DNA from: Trichosporon coremiiforme
Taxonomy: Eukaryota; Basidiomycota; Tremellomycetes; Trichosporonales; Trichosporonaceae
DNA length: 64,000 nt
Direction of reading: 5' to 3'
NCBI GenBank assembly: GCA_039545355.1
Contig: BCJJ01000008.1
Span: 310,001 to 374,000 of the forward strand
Part shown: positions 10,685-21,300 of the stretch, one piece after another
Layout of the letters: each line of letters starts with the position of its first letter
Position numbering within the stretch: the stretch's first letter is position 1
Notes under the pieces: model-generated
The model's input: only the letters and a program-made list of their open reading frames with translations
The model's database searches: none
What the model was told of the DNA's origin: nothing
Position numbers and translations under genes: made by a program

Positions 10685-11865
10685 CTAGAGCTTGCCCTTG
10701 TCCTCCCTCCTGATCCGTACGACAGCTTTGCCCCACGTCTTCCTTCCCTCAATGTCGCTGAGACCCTCGACGACGCTCCCAATACCATCGTACACCTTCT
10801 CATACACGGTCGGGTTCAGCTTTCCCCTCGTAATAAGCGTCAGGACCTCCTTGATGACCTGCCGGAACCTCGCCGGGTCCTTGTAGGACGTCGCGCCCCA
10901 GAACAGACCGACGACGCTAACGTTCTTGAGCAGGATCAAGTTGGCGGGGATCTTCTCAATCGTGCCCGCCGCGAAGCCGACGACGACGAGGCGCGCATTC
11001 CAGTTGACGCACTTGAGACTGGGCACGATCATGCCCACGGGGTCGTAGACGACGTCAACACCGTCCCCGTCCGTGAGCTCCTTGACCTTGTTCTGCCACC
11101 CAGACTCGGAGTAGTTAATGACGTGGTCAGCGCCCGCGTCGGTGCAGACCTTGAACTTAGCCTCGCTTCCAACGGCGGCGATGACCTTGCAACCCAGGTA
11201 TTTCGCGATCTGGACGGCCGCGAGTCCGACACCGCCAGCACCAGCAAGGACAAGGACGGTCTCGCCCTTTTTGGCCTGGGCGCGGCCCACCAATGCCTCG
11301 TAAGAGGTGGGATAGGTCAGGAAGAGACCCGCGGCCTGCTCGAGGCTGATGTTGGGCGGGACGGGGAGGAGCGTGATCGGGTTCAAGGCGAGACGCTCAC
11401 TGTACGCGCCCTGGGAGTAGCCGAAGACGCGGTCGCCGCGCTTGAAGTCGCATCCCTCAGGAATGGGGGAGTCGGAGGCAATCTTGCCTGCGAACTCGGC
11501 GCCGAGGACGAAGGGCAGCGGAGGCTGGTTTTGGTACTTGCCCTGGGACTGGAGAATGCTGGTCTTTAGTGAAGCACTCGAGCGTAGCGAGGGTGTGCTG
11601 CAGCCGCCTGCAACAGAGCGCAAGAGCGGGCGGCCAGGAGCCGAGGACAACCGAGGGCATCACATGGCACAGTATGAGGGGAGAGGGGACCCAGACTCAC
11701 TCGAAGAAGTTCAGACCGCCAGCATAGACATCAACGATGACTTCCCCGTCCTGGGGCTTGGGTTCCGGGATCTCAGCACTGCATGTCAGCTATGTGGAAA
11801 AGCCGGCAAGCTTACACCTTGAGCTTGGAGTGGTGCTGGAGTTCCTTGACTTGGAGGGCCTTCAT
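10685..11865 (-). CDS. Quinone oxidoreductase-like protein (zinc-independent MDR family)
   Basis: Predicted NAD(P)H-dependent quinone or enone reductase of the medium-chain dehydrogenase/reductase superfamily, probably cytosolic. Exons on the complement: 11816-11865, 11701-11778, 10685-11558 (333 aa). The N-terminus shows the GroES-like fold pattern (VDVYAGGLNFFD, LPFVLGAEFAG) and lacks the Cys/His set of zinc alcohol dehydrogenases. The Rossmann motif AGAGGVGLAAVQIAKYLG follows, then VVYDPVG and NVSVVGLFWG, as in bacterial and fungal QOR proteins. Introns are 37 and 142 nt. The natural substrate cannot be inferred; detoxification of quinones would suit the phenol-oxidising capacity coded elsewhere in the window. 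Confidence 0.9.
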
Positions 11866-12299
11866 CTTGCCTGCACTGTAGGTGAGTGAGCGAGTGTGTG
11901 ATGGAGAGAAGCGCGGAGAGGCTAGAGCGACTAACATTTCGAACCATACCGGTTATCTCTCCTCCGAACCGGTGGGTCACCGACGGTCAACTGGCTCGGT
12001 CACTAACTCCGCCTTCCCTTGCTGGAAGTATGCTGCTGACACATGTCCTTGACTACACCCCAGCCATGCTGATAACGTCTTGTGATATTCAGCTGCTGCA
12101 AATAAAGATGATGCTCCGCACGTTTGCACGACAGCAACGCCGCCTGGGTCAGCTCTTCACTCGCTCGCTGCGCTCGCTCACGCTCATGCGGGTACTTGTA
12201 CATCTGCAATGATATCTGCTATCCGACATGAGGTCGTGATTACGCTGTCCATACGTAAGATATGATATATGCTGCTCTCTCCGATTCTGAGCAGTTGGC
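11866..12299. other. Intergenic region, quinone oxidoreductase promoter and kinase 3' end
   Basis: Promoter side of the quinone oxidoreductase gene and the 3' UTR of the kinase gene. No coding or repeat signal is seen. Confidence 0.5.
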
Positions 12300-14621
12300 T
12301 CATTGCCCCTTGACGGGCAGTGCCATGGGCGTCTGGATTCCAACCTTCTTGTTCCTCCTTCCGAGCAAGGTGGCGTTGCCAAGGTCGAGCTCGAACGGCT
12401 GGCTCTTGCCTCCTCTTCCGCGATCCCGCTGGCCGGCACGGCCGTCGTAGAGAGCAGCCTCGGCCTGGCGGCGGTTCGCGCCTCCGCGACCGACATAGTT
12501 GGTGACGACAGGTTCTTTGATGCCGGCGGCGGCGTTGGCGGCCGCACGGCTGCGGTGCTGCTCGATCTGCCTTGCTACCAGCTCGCCGTGCTTCCGCCGC
12601 GCGTCCTCGACTTGCGCAGCCTCGTCGCCCTCCTCGTCCTCCTCGTTCAGGCCTTGCAGGAAGCCGCGCTGGGCTCCGCCCGGCACGCCAGCGCGCCGGC
12701 GCGCGCCCTCCTCCTCCATTCGGTGCACGGCGTAGGTCACGTCGAACGCCTCCTTGAGCGCGTGCACGCCCGGGGAGCGGCCCTCGCGGTTCGAGGCGCG
12801 AATCGAAGCCAGCAACGGGCTGTCCATCGGCGCCGGGGCGCCAGCCTTGGTCGGCTTGGCCGAGGTCACGGGCATGACGGGCGGGCCATCCTTGATCCAC
12901 GGGTGGGCGAGGAACTCGTCAATGGTGTAGCGCTGTGCCGGGTCGACGCAGAGGAGATGCGTGATGAGGTCCTTGGCGCTATGGCTGATGTCGTCCCACC
13001 ACGGGCTTAAGAAGGTGTAGTAGCCGTGCGCCACCTTCTCGGTGAGCACGTTGATGCTCTCGTCGTAGAACGGCGGGAAGCCACACAGCAGGGTGTAGAG
13101 CACGCAACCGAGGGCCCACATGTCGACACTCTTCGAGTAGCGCTCATCCTTGACGATTTCCGGCGCAGTGTAGCCAACAGTACCGCACGGGGTCATCGTC
13201 TGCTCGTCCCACACAATCTTGGATAATCCAAAGTCGGCAATCTTGACGCGGCCGATACCGCCTCCGCCGACGGACGCCTCGAACTCGCCCTCGTCCTCCT
13301 TCTCCTCGTCGTAGGGGCGGTGCACCGGGTTCTTCGACGGGACGATCGGGATACGCTCGAACAGCAGGTTCTCGGGCTTAATGTCGCGGTGCACGACACC
13401 ACGTTCCTCGTGCAGGTACCGGATGCCTTCGGCGACCTGGACAATGACGTGACGCGCGAGCGGCTCGGAGAAGTACGTGAGCTTGACGATCTGGTGGAAC
13501 AGCTCGCCGCCCTCCATGAGCTCGAGGACGATGAAGTAGTGCTCGTCGCTCTCGAAGAAGTCGACGAGTTTGACAATCGAGGCATGGTCGATGCCGCGCA
13601 TGATCTGCACCTCCTTCAGGATGTTGGCGCGCTACGCTGTCAGCACACGATAGAATACTCATGAGCGAAACCGACCTCAGTGACACGCTGCCTCTTCTTA
13701 AAATTGGGGTTCAGGTGGCGGTTGCCGTTCTACCCAAGTCAGCGGTGCCGCAACGCTAAGTGGGGAGAAGGCTGGGCGGCCGTGATCGCTACTTACCTGC
13801 GTCGTGTTCAGCTCGTACTTGCGCACAACCTTGACGGCGACCTTGCGGCCTGCCCGGTTGTCCATCGCCTTGAACACGTTTGAGAAAGCACCGTCGCCCA
13901 TCTTCTCGAGCAGCGTGTAATTCTCGAGGCCCTGGTCGTCAGCTATCCATCCATACCCCATGGCCTACCTCGAACTTGGGCATCTTCTCGCCCTGAGCCT
14001 TCTCCTGGGCGACGATCTTCTCGGCCTCCTCGCGGTAGTTCTTCGACTTGCCGCTCTTCTCCTGCTGGGCGGCACCATCACGGGACGTGCGCTTCTGGTC
14101 CTTGGTCGGGGAGGACTGCTTCGAGGTGGTCTTGGCGGGCTGCGGGGGCTCGGCCGGCGGCGCCGACTTTTTGCTGTCGTTGCCGGCCTGCTTACCGTGC
14201 CGCAGGATCTCTGTTGTTGTCAGTATGGTGAAACTCGCGATTGAGCTGATGGATGTTGTGGTCGCGGCCATTGTCATTGTGGTTGCGGTCATTGTCGGGG
14301 GTAGCGGCGATGACGTAGAAGGAATTAGATCGGCAACCCCACAGACCTGCAACCCTGCACCCTGGATGAGCGAGCCCTTAGTGAGCCAGGCTCTACGGTC
14401 ATGTCGCAGTCGGGCCGGAGCGATGCTGGCGACTAGTCGTGCTTATGCACACAGCGCTGTGCACTCGACGGCGGCCTAAATGCATGGACGCTTGCACGGA
14501 TGGTGTTGACCGGCTGTCACCAGGTATTCACCGCGCCCTCGTCCGCTAGGATCGCGTAACGCTTGTGTGACCTGATAAGATTAAAGAAGAAGAAGCACTC
14601 ACGCTTGAAACTCGATAACAT
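12300..14621 (-). CDS. RCK2: Rck2/Srk1-type (MAPK-activated) Ser/Thr protein kinase
   Basis: CAMK-group kinase of the Rck2/Srk1/HRK1 family, which acts downstream of the Hog1 stress MAPK. Exons on the complement: 14603-14621, 13969-14210, 13797-13931, 13676-13729, 12300-13631 (593 aa; yeast Rck2 is about 610). Kinase motifs: GDGAFSNVF loop near residue 100, VAVKVV lysine, VVHRDIKPENLL near 230, ADFGLSK near 285, CGTVGYTAPEIVKDE near 300. A Gly-rich insert (GGGGIG) before DFG is typical of Rck2-like kinases. The tail is Arg/Glu-rich. The start is uncertain: 14621 is the only ATG in the first exon, but the same frame is open upstream for over 240 codons without any ATG. Translation may also begin at a non-AUG codon or in an unseen upstream exon. 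Confidence 0.87.
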
Positions 14622-16129
14622 GTCGTCGTCGAGTGAAGACTGCTGAAGCTTCTCGAGGGCGATCTTGTAGTCTTCTGTGTTGCGCTGGTCGCGAGCTTTG
14701 AGATAGTCCGCCACGGTCTGCGGTGGCGGGTGCTGCTGCGGGTGCGACTGTTGGTGCTTACGCGAGTTGGCCTTGGGGCTAGTTGACAAGGACGAGCCAG
14801 TCACGTCCTGCTTGTGGTTGTAGTTGTGGTAGGAGCGCTTTCTCGTGGTCGGGGACCACGGGTTGCGATGTCCTGTACTGCGAGTCGGCGAGCCGTGGGT
14901 GGAAAGGGGAACAAGGGACGAGATGGAGCGAGGAGAGCTGATCTCTGGTGTCGGCGACAGAGACAGCGAGCACAGTTGGGGGCGAGCGTCGGGCGGGGTG
15001 GCTTTACTTGGCGGATTCGGGCTCAGATGGACAGTGGACTGTTGAACGGTATTGAGATGCGAGAGCGGGTCCAAGCCTGTCACTATAGGCTCGGCTGTCC
15101 GCTTGCTCGCAAAGGTGGCGGTGACGGGATTGACCGAGGTCGATGTCGTCGATTCGCGTGTAGACGACGTCGGTACAAACTGTACGGGGGGATGGGGGTG
15201 GGTGCCAGCGCCGGAGCCAGAACGCACGTCGACGGGGGAGGCGGTCAGACGTGACGTTATGGTGGAACTTCCGAGAGGGTAGGTGCCAAGCGGCGGAGCG
15301 AGGTCGCGGGGTCGGGGGTGCGGACCGTGCTCTGTGCTCGATGTGCTCGATTAGTCGAAGCGGCGCGTGGTAGTTGCTGATAGAAAGGGCGTCGGCTGAT
15401 TAAGGTCGACAAACTGGGTAGGATTGAATGACACTGATAGTTCAAGAGTGCGAAGTGGTTGCAGAAGCGATAGCCGACGAGTACCGGGAGTCAGCGTCGA
15501 CGGACGACGTAGATTGTGCGCTGATGCGGATGATCGGTAGTAGTGGTCGATGTTCGGTGTCGAGGTACTGAGTATGCGACTTGAGCTTGGGTTGTCTTTG
15601 TGCTAGGCTAGGCGGCTGGCGGGCGTTGTAGCGTAGGATGGTAGATGGGAAGAGCAGAGTATGCCTCGGAAGAGTCGACGTATGCGATGAATAATAGGCG
15701 TAGCGAGTTATGGGTGTGGTTTGGGTTGCAGCACTGTACGGTGAGTGCGGATGGACGGGGATAGAGGAAGGGAGGGGGGGGCAGGTAGGTCGGGGAGAGC
15801 TGCGATAGAGTCTGGAGCCTCGGCGGGGAGTAGGGCTAGTAGGGGAGGCTGTGGGGAGAGGATATCGATGATGTCGACAGATGATGAGTTTGATGCAACG
15901 GTAGGGACGGGGTGAGGGACGGGGAAGGGGATAGGCTTACGCGGGGGGGATGTTGGTTCAGAGGGCACGGCTGGATGCTTGGTGATGCTTGGTGGGATAT
16001 GGAGCTCGGAGGGATGCTATGGTGAAGTGACGACAGAGGCGGGCGGAGGAGGGTTAGGAGAGGGCGGAGGGGCGGAGGCGCACAGCCGGGGCTCGCTGTC
16101 CTTGCCCAGGGCGCGCGCGCGTATGCTGA
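14622..16129 (-). promoter_or_regulatory. ATG-free leader/upstream region of the Rck2-type kinase
   Basis: Read on the minus strand, these 1,508 nt contain no ATG in any frame, whereas the plus strand of the same stretch has about 30. The frame leading into the kinase ATG has no stop from 15350 to the donor at 14603 and encodes Ser/Thr/Pro-rich sequence ending in VADYLKARDQRNTEDYKIAL. The outer part (15700-16080) is strongly pyrimidine-rich on the minus strand, as in fungal core promoters. Likely a scanned mRNA leader, possibly with a non-AUG-initiated extension. Confidence 0.55.
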
Positions 16130-16139
16130 CATTTTTGCA

Positions 16140-16167
16140 CTGCACGCTGCACGCTGCACGCTGCACG
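16140..16167. repeat. Tandem heptamer CTGCACG x 4
   Basis: Four exact head-to-tail copies of CTGCACG (28 bp). Confidence 0.95.
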
Positions 16168-16334
16168 CGCATCGATGAGTCATATCGCACACTGCGTACC
16201 GCCTGAGGTTGCATCTTCAGGGTCCCACCGTAGCAATCCAGGTCTCGCCAATGACGAATGACGTTTCTGCTGCTCTGAGCCTTTTTTCGTCATCACACCT
16301 GACCCAGCCCGACCCTCAATCTTGCTGCATTCAG

Positions 16335-16362
16335 CCATATCCCATATCCCATATCCCATATC
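16335..16362. repeat. Tandem heptamer CCATATC x 4
   Basis: Four exact head-to-tail copies of CCATATC (28 bp), about 170 bp from the CTGCACG repeat and of the same unit size and copy number. Confidence 0.95.
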
Positions 16363-18392
16363 CCCCGACATCGCAGAATGCACAGCGTGCGGACCTGACC
16401 GCGCAAAGGACCAAGTCGCGTCTCCTCCTCCGTGCACATGTACACCGATGCTCACTTGACTGGCTGACCTAATGAACTGCCGCTTTGGTAAGCCATCAAT
16501 GGCCTGTGAAAGCGACTGAAGCAACAAGAGCAACAAGAATGGCTTAGTCAGGCCCCAGTCAACAGACTACGGCCCTTGGTGGCCGCGATAACTGATTGAG
16601 ACTTCGGGCCGGAGAGTGTCCGCGCTGTCGATACATTCCAAACGGCAGCGTGGCCTATGGATACTCTTGTCTTGGCGCAGAGAAGAGCCGTGGCAAATGC
16701 GTCCACAGCAATCAAGGAACAGCCGTACCGGTCAACGGACGTAAAGTACGGGATGTTCATGACGAGCTAGGAGGATGAGAGGTACTCAGAGGGCCAGACC
16801 TAAGGAGGCGCCGTGGAGATCTGATGATGATCCCGGGCCGATCTGGGCCCGTGTGCTCTGGACTCTGGAGAAGGAGCTCATGCTGCACGCGCGTCAATTT
16901 GAGCTGACAGTTCGGTTCCGGCAAACGCGAGTGATCGCGGCTGTCAGCAATCAGCAAGCGGTCTTCGGTCGAGTTCAAACCACCTCGAAGCCTACTTCAG
17001 CCTACTTCCATCGACGTTGTCATCGACGGACAAAGACACTCCGACGCCGGCATATGACCCTGCTTCATCGTCATTCAGCGTCAATGACTCATTGAGGAGA
17101 GACGACGCCTCAGACTCTTTACATTGGAGCCCTTGCTCGCCCTGTAATTTCGGGCGTAAGGTATTAGGCACTCAGCACTCAGGCGCCTTCTGACCGCGCT
17201 CCAGTTGTCCAGACCGCGCAGACTCGTCTCGCTTGCAACCGCCAGTTAATCCAACCCTCCCACTATTGATGTGCTGCATTTATGCATTTGCCTTCCGCCA
17301 TGAGTAGTTATTCGTTAAAGGACCTCTTAATTCGCGTTTTGGGATTGCTTTAATAAAGCGACAGCCGTTAATTACACTGCAGCTCGATACGGAGCACAGC
17401 TAACCGCAACTTGGTCGTAACGAGCTCAAGCTCACTCCTGCGCTGTGGTCTACGCCGAGTGCTGACAAACTTACGACAGTCCGCAGCGGAGGAGCTGTCA
17501 TGTGTCCAACTGCGCACGAAACCCATGACGGCCATGTTCACCTGCTATCTGCACATTATGACAAGTGCTGAGCAGACCAGTCCCTTCGCGAACCCTCACT
17601 CCGCTCCGCCATGACGTTCCGCAAGGTCATGCGAGGTCATCTGAACGCGACCTTCCCTATCCTGCTCCGCTCTTATCAAACACAGTCCCTACATCCCTAC
17701 TCTGGGGCAGCCTTCGCGACATCTCATAGCATCGTGGATCGCAGCTCCGGTCTACAAGTACTGCTACGTCTGTGTCTCTGACGCGTTTACTGATGCTGAC
17801 ATGACACTGTCTCATTCCTCACTGGCCCTCCGGGCCCTTCCTTTTGGCGCTCACTCTTCTCACGCCAAACATACCGACATACCAATGTCCCTTGGCTGGT
17901 CAATGTGCTACCAACCATGATGCCGCCCGGCCACCCGGCACACAAGTGGACAAGCCGCGACTGACCGCCATGGCTGCCTAGACCTAGGGCCATGCGGTGA
18001 TGGACGGAACGGCGCGTTGGAGTCGAGCTTATCTCAAGCTCTTACACTCACCCACTCCGCAAGCTCCGCACTCTGTATGACGTCACGTTCCTCGCTCGAG
18101 AGCACCACAATCCTCGCTCCCGAGTACTGCGTCGAACAAGCAACACGAGCAACGAGTCGTACTTAGCATTGATGCATGCTCTGGGCTCCAGAACTATTAC
18201 AAATGGTACATCATGAGCGGATATAGGAATCTCTGCATGTTTGGTTCTCGATTCGCTAAGGGAGGGAATGGATCTCGGCTTGGCATGCCACTTTGAGAGC
18301 TCACCACTGAGCTCGTCTGCATGACGATGGATGGCTCGGAGTTCGCAGTTCACGACTCGCGACCCAGCTCGCCACACCCGCAGGCTAGCTCT
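16363..18392. other. Intergenic region between kinase leader and SNT1-like 3' end
   Basis: About 2 kb with short, uninformative frames on both strands. An AT-richer segment lies near 17280-17400. No gene, tRNA or transposon signature is recognised. The right part should include the 3' UTR of the SANT-domain gene. Confidence 0.45.
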
Positions 18393-21300
18393 CTATCGCG
18401 GGACATACGGCTGCGGCGACCGATCGCGTCCATTAGCTGCCGGCGCCGATGTCAGATACGGACGCCAATCGCCCTGCCTGTACTCTCCTGACCTCAAAGA
18501 CGAAGTGTGAGTCGTGTGCGCTTGCGCGGTGAGGTGCGAGGCATGCGGAGGTGGAGCGTGGTGCCGCTCCGGGAACACACCTAGGGACGGAAGACTCGGC
18601 GCGTCCCAGTGCCCCGGCCTGTGGCTGGTGTGACCAGGGTGCGCCGAGTGGGCTGCGTGTGGCGTGTGGAGCGGTGGGGGACCGACGGAGTGCCTCGGCG
18701 GGGAGTGCCGGTAGTACGCAGCGTGTCCGGCGTGTGGCGCGTGGGGGTGGCTCTCGCGAGGGTCGCGCAGCTCACGTGGGTCCCGCACGTCACGGACCTC
18801 GTGCACTTCGCGAACATCTCGAACATCTCGAACGTCTCGAACATCGCGGACGTCACGGACATCACGGACGTCTCGCACGTCCCGAACGTCTCGAAGGTCA
18901 TGCACCTCGCGGGGATCATGCGACGCATGGTACGCCGCAGCCGCGTACGAGTAACTCGACGATGGCGCGTGGGCGTATCGCTCGTCCGCAGGGTGAGGTG
19001 CGTAGCGCTCGTCAGGGTGCGCAGACGATGGACGGAGGATGCCACGGTACTCTTCCTGGGCCTGGGCGATCTCGCGAGGGTCGCGGGGATCCCGGGGGTC
19101 CCGAGGGTCTCCGTAAGACGGCCGTCGGCTAAGTTCAGGATAGGACGAATGCCGATCGTAGGGGACCTCGTTGCGATGGTGGTATAGCTGCGCTGAGCCA
19201 GGTCGAGGCGAAGGGCGGCGCGGAATGTTATCGAACTCGCGCTCGTCTACGGTGCCATCCGAGATGACTGAGGCATTGTCGAAAGGCTTGGTCTCTTTCG
19301 GGGGATCGTCGTTGAGCAGTGCAGAGATACGCATTCCTCCAGACCGCGAGGGAGGGTTAGCCGGAGGCGCCGACGGAGTGGGGTTCGCTGGCGGAGGCGC
19401 ATGACTCTGCCTCGGACTGGGAGGGAACACGGCCATGCGCGGCTCGTGTGTCGAGTGCGATGGTCGGCGCTCGACTGTAGCAAGCGGGGGAGGAGCATAC
19501 GTCCGCTCCGCAACAGGCGGCGCCTGCTTGTGTCCTGGGAGGGGCGGGAAGTCAGCCGGGGTGGCGTTGAAAGGCTTGGTCTCTGGCGGAATGCCGTTGA
19601 CCTTGACCTGCTGCACGCCAACATCAGTCGACGCCGGAGCCACAATGCCATCGGCGCGAAGCTGGTTGAGAGTGATGTTGTAGTGATTCCGAACCTGGAT
19701 GACAGTCTTCGTGTTGCCGAGCTTGTCGGCGATCGCACGGAAGTCGGTACCATGCTCGCGTACAAGCTCAACAAACTTCTGCTTCTCTGCCACTGACCAG
19801 TAAGAGTTGGTCGTCGAACGGCGCGGCTTGCTCTCGGTCGGTGGGGGTGCAGGAGCATTCGGGTCGGGAGGAGGCGCGTTCGGATCGGCTGGCTGCTCGA
19901 CGATTTTGCGACGCTTCGTCCTCTTGACCGGAGGCAGCAAAGGGCCGGTGTCGATCGGAATACCAGACTCTGCATCCACAAGCTGAGGCTGGCCACTGGC
20001 ATCGGTGGTCACAATGGTGGGCGGGGCGTTCGGAGGAGGGACCAACGTAGGCTCAATGGCAGGCACCGCGGGCGGCGCCGCTGCCACAACGACGGGTTGG
20101 GCAGCACCCGCAGCAGCGGCAGCGGCAGCATCAGAAGCAGTTACAGCCTCTTCCTTTGCGACTGGCTCCTTTGAAATCGAGCTTGGCCGCTGGCGCTTTC
20201 TTGACGTCTTGACCGTGACGCGGGCTTTCGCCTTCGTGCCCGAGGGAGTGGGAGCCTCGCTTGTGCCACGAGAGGGGACTGAAGTAGGGTCTTCGGGATC
20301 GACTGGCACCTCGGTTCTCTCCTTCTCCGCCTTATCCGTCACCTTCTCAGCCTTCTCCGCCTTGTCCGTCTTCTCCTTCTTCCGGCTCCGAGGAGCAGGT
20401 GCTGGTGGACCTTCCGTGACCGGCGTGGCGGGCGTTTCGGTCTCGCGGGCCCCGCGCGACTTTCGGCTTCCACTTGGCTGAGGTGTAGAGTTGCCGGAGC
20501 TGGTCTGACGGTCGCGACGGCCCTTGTTGCTCGTGTTGACCTTCTGACGTTCGATGTCCGCAAGTAGCGCTGAGCTCTTCTTCTTAGCCACGGCACGGCG
20601 AGCTTTGACACCACGGCGAGACGCTAGCAACGTCTTATAGTCGTTGGCGTATTTGGTGCGGTAGTAATAAAGAACACAGTCTCCAGCCGTCTTGTTTGGA
20701 AGTACCTCTGCAATCTTGCCGAACTGCTTCGGGAACTGCAGGTAGCGCTTCTGGAACTTGACACGCTCCTCGTCGGTCCAAACCTTTTCGCCACCACCCT
20801 CGAAGTCGTAGAAAGCAATAGGGTCGTCGACGCGGTAGTTCTCGTCGTCGTAAACGAAATCGCGCTCCTTGGTCAAGATCATGTCTGGAATGGTGGCAGC
20901 GGTCTTGGCAGCACGATGCGTTGGATCCTTCGCGGCACTGTCGGCAAGACCAGCCAAGATGGCCTGGTACTCAGCCTCAGTGGCGACCGCATCTCCCGCA
21001 CCTCGTCTGCGATTGCTGCGCGAGGGGTATGGCTCTTCGCCGATAGGAGTCGCGGGTGGAAGAGTCGGTGCCGGGAGAATGCTGCCAGGTATGGCATAAA
21101 GGTCCTGTGGCGGCGGTCCACGCTTCTCCATGAGTTTGTCGAGGAACTCCCGATGCCTGCGCCAGTCGGCGTCGAGATCGAGGTACTCCTGGCGGAGACG
21201 CACGACCTTCTCGTCGTAGTCACGCTGCTCCTCCTTGATGGTCTCCGTAACTTCCTTGACAACGCGACGTGGGACACTCTTGTTGAGAGGCGCGGTGATC

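Noticed and set aside
16130..16192. ATG at 16132 (minus) as the start of the Rck2-type kinase
   Set aside because: It opens a frame with no clear donor leading into the kinase frame, and its translation is low complexity. It cannot be excluded as a distant first exon, but nothing supports it.
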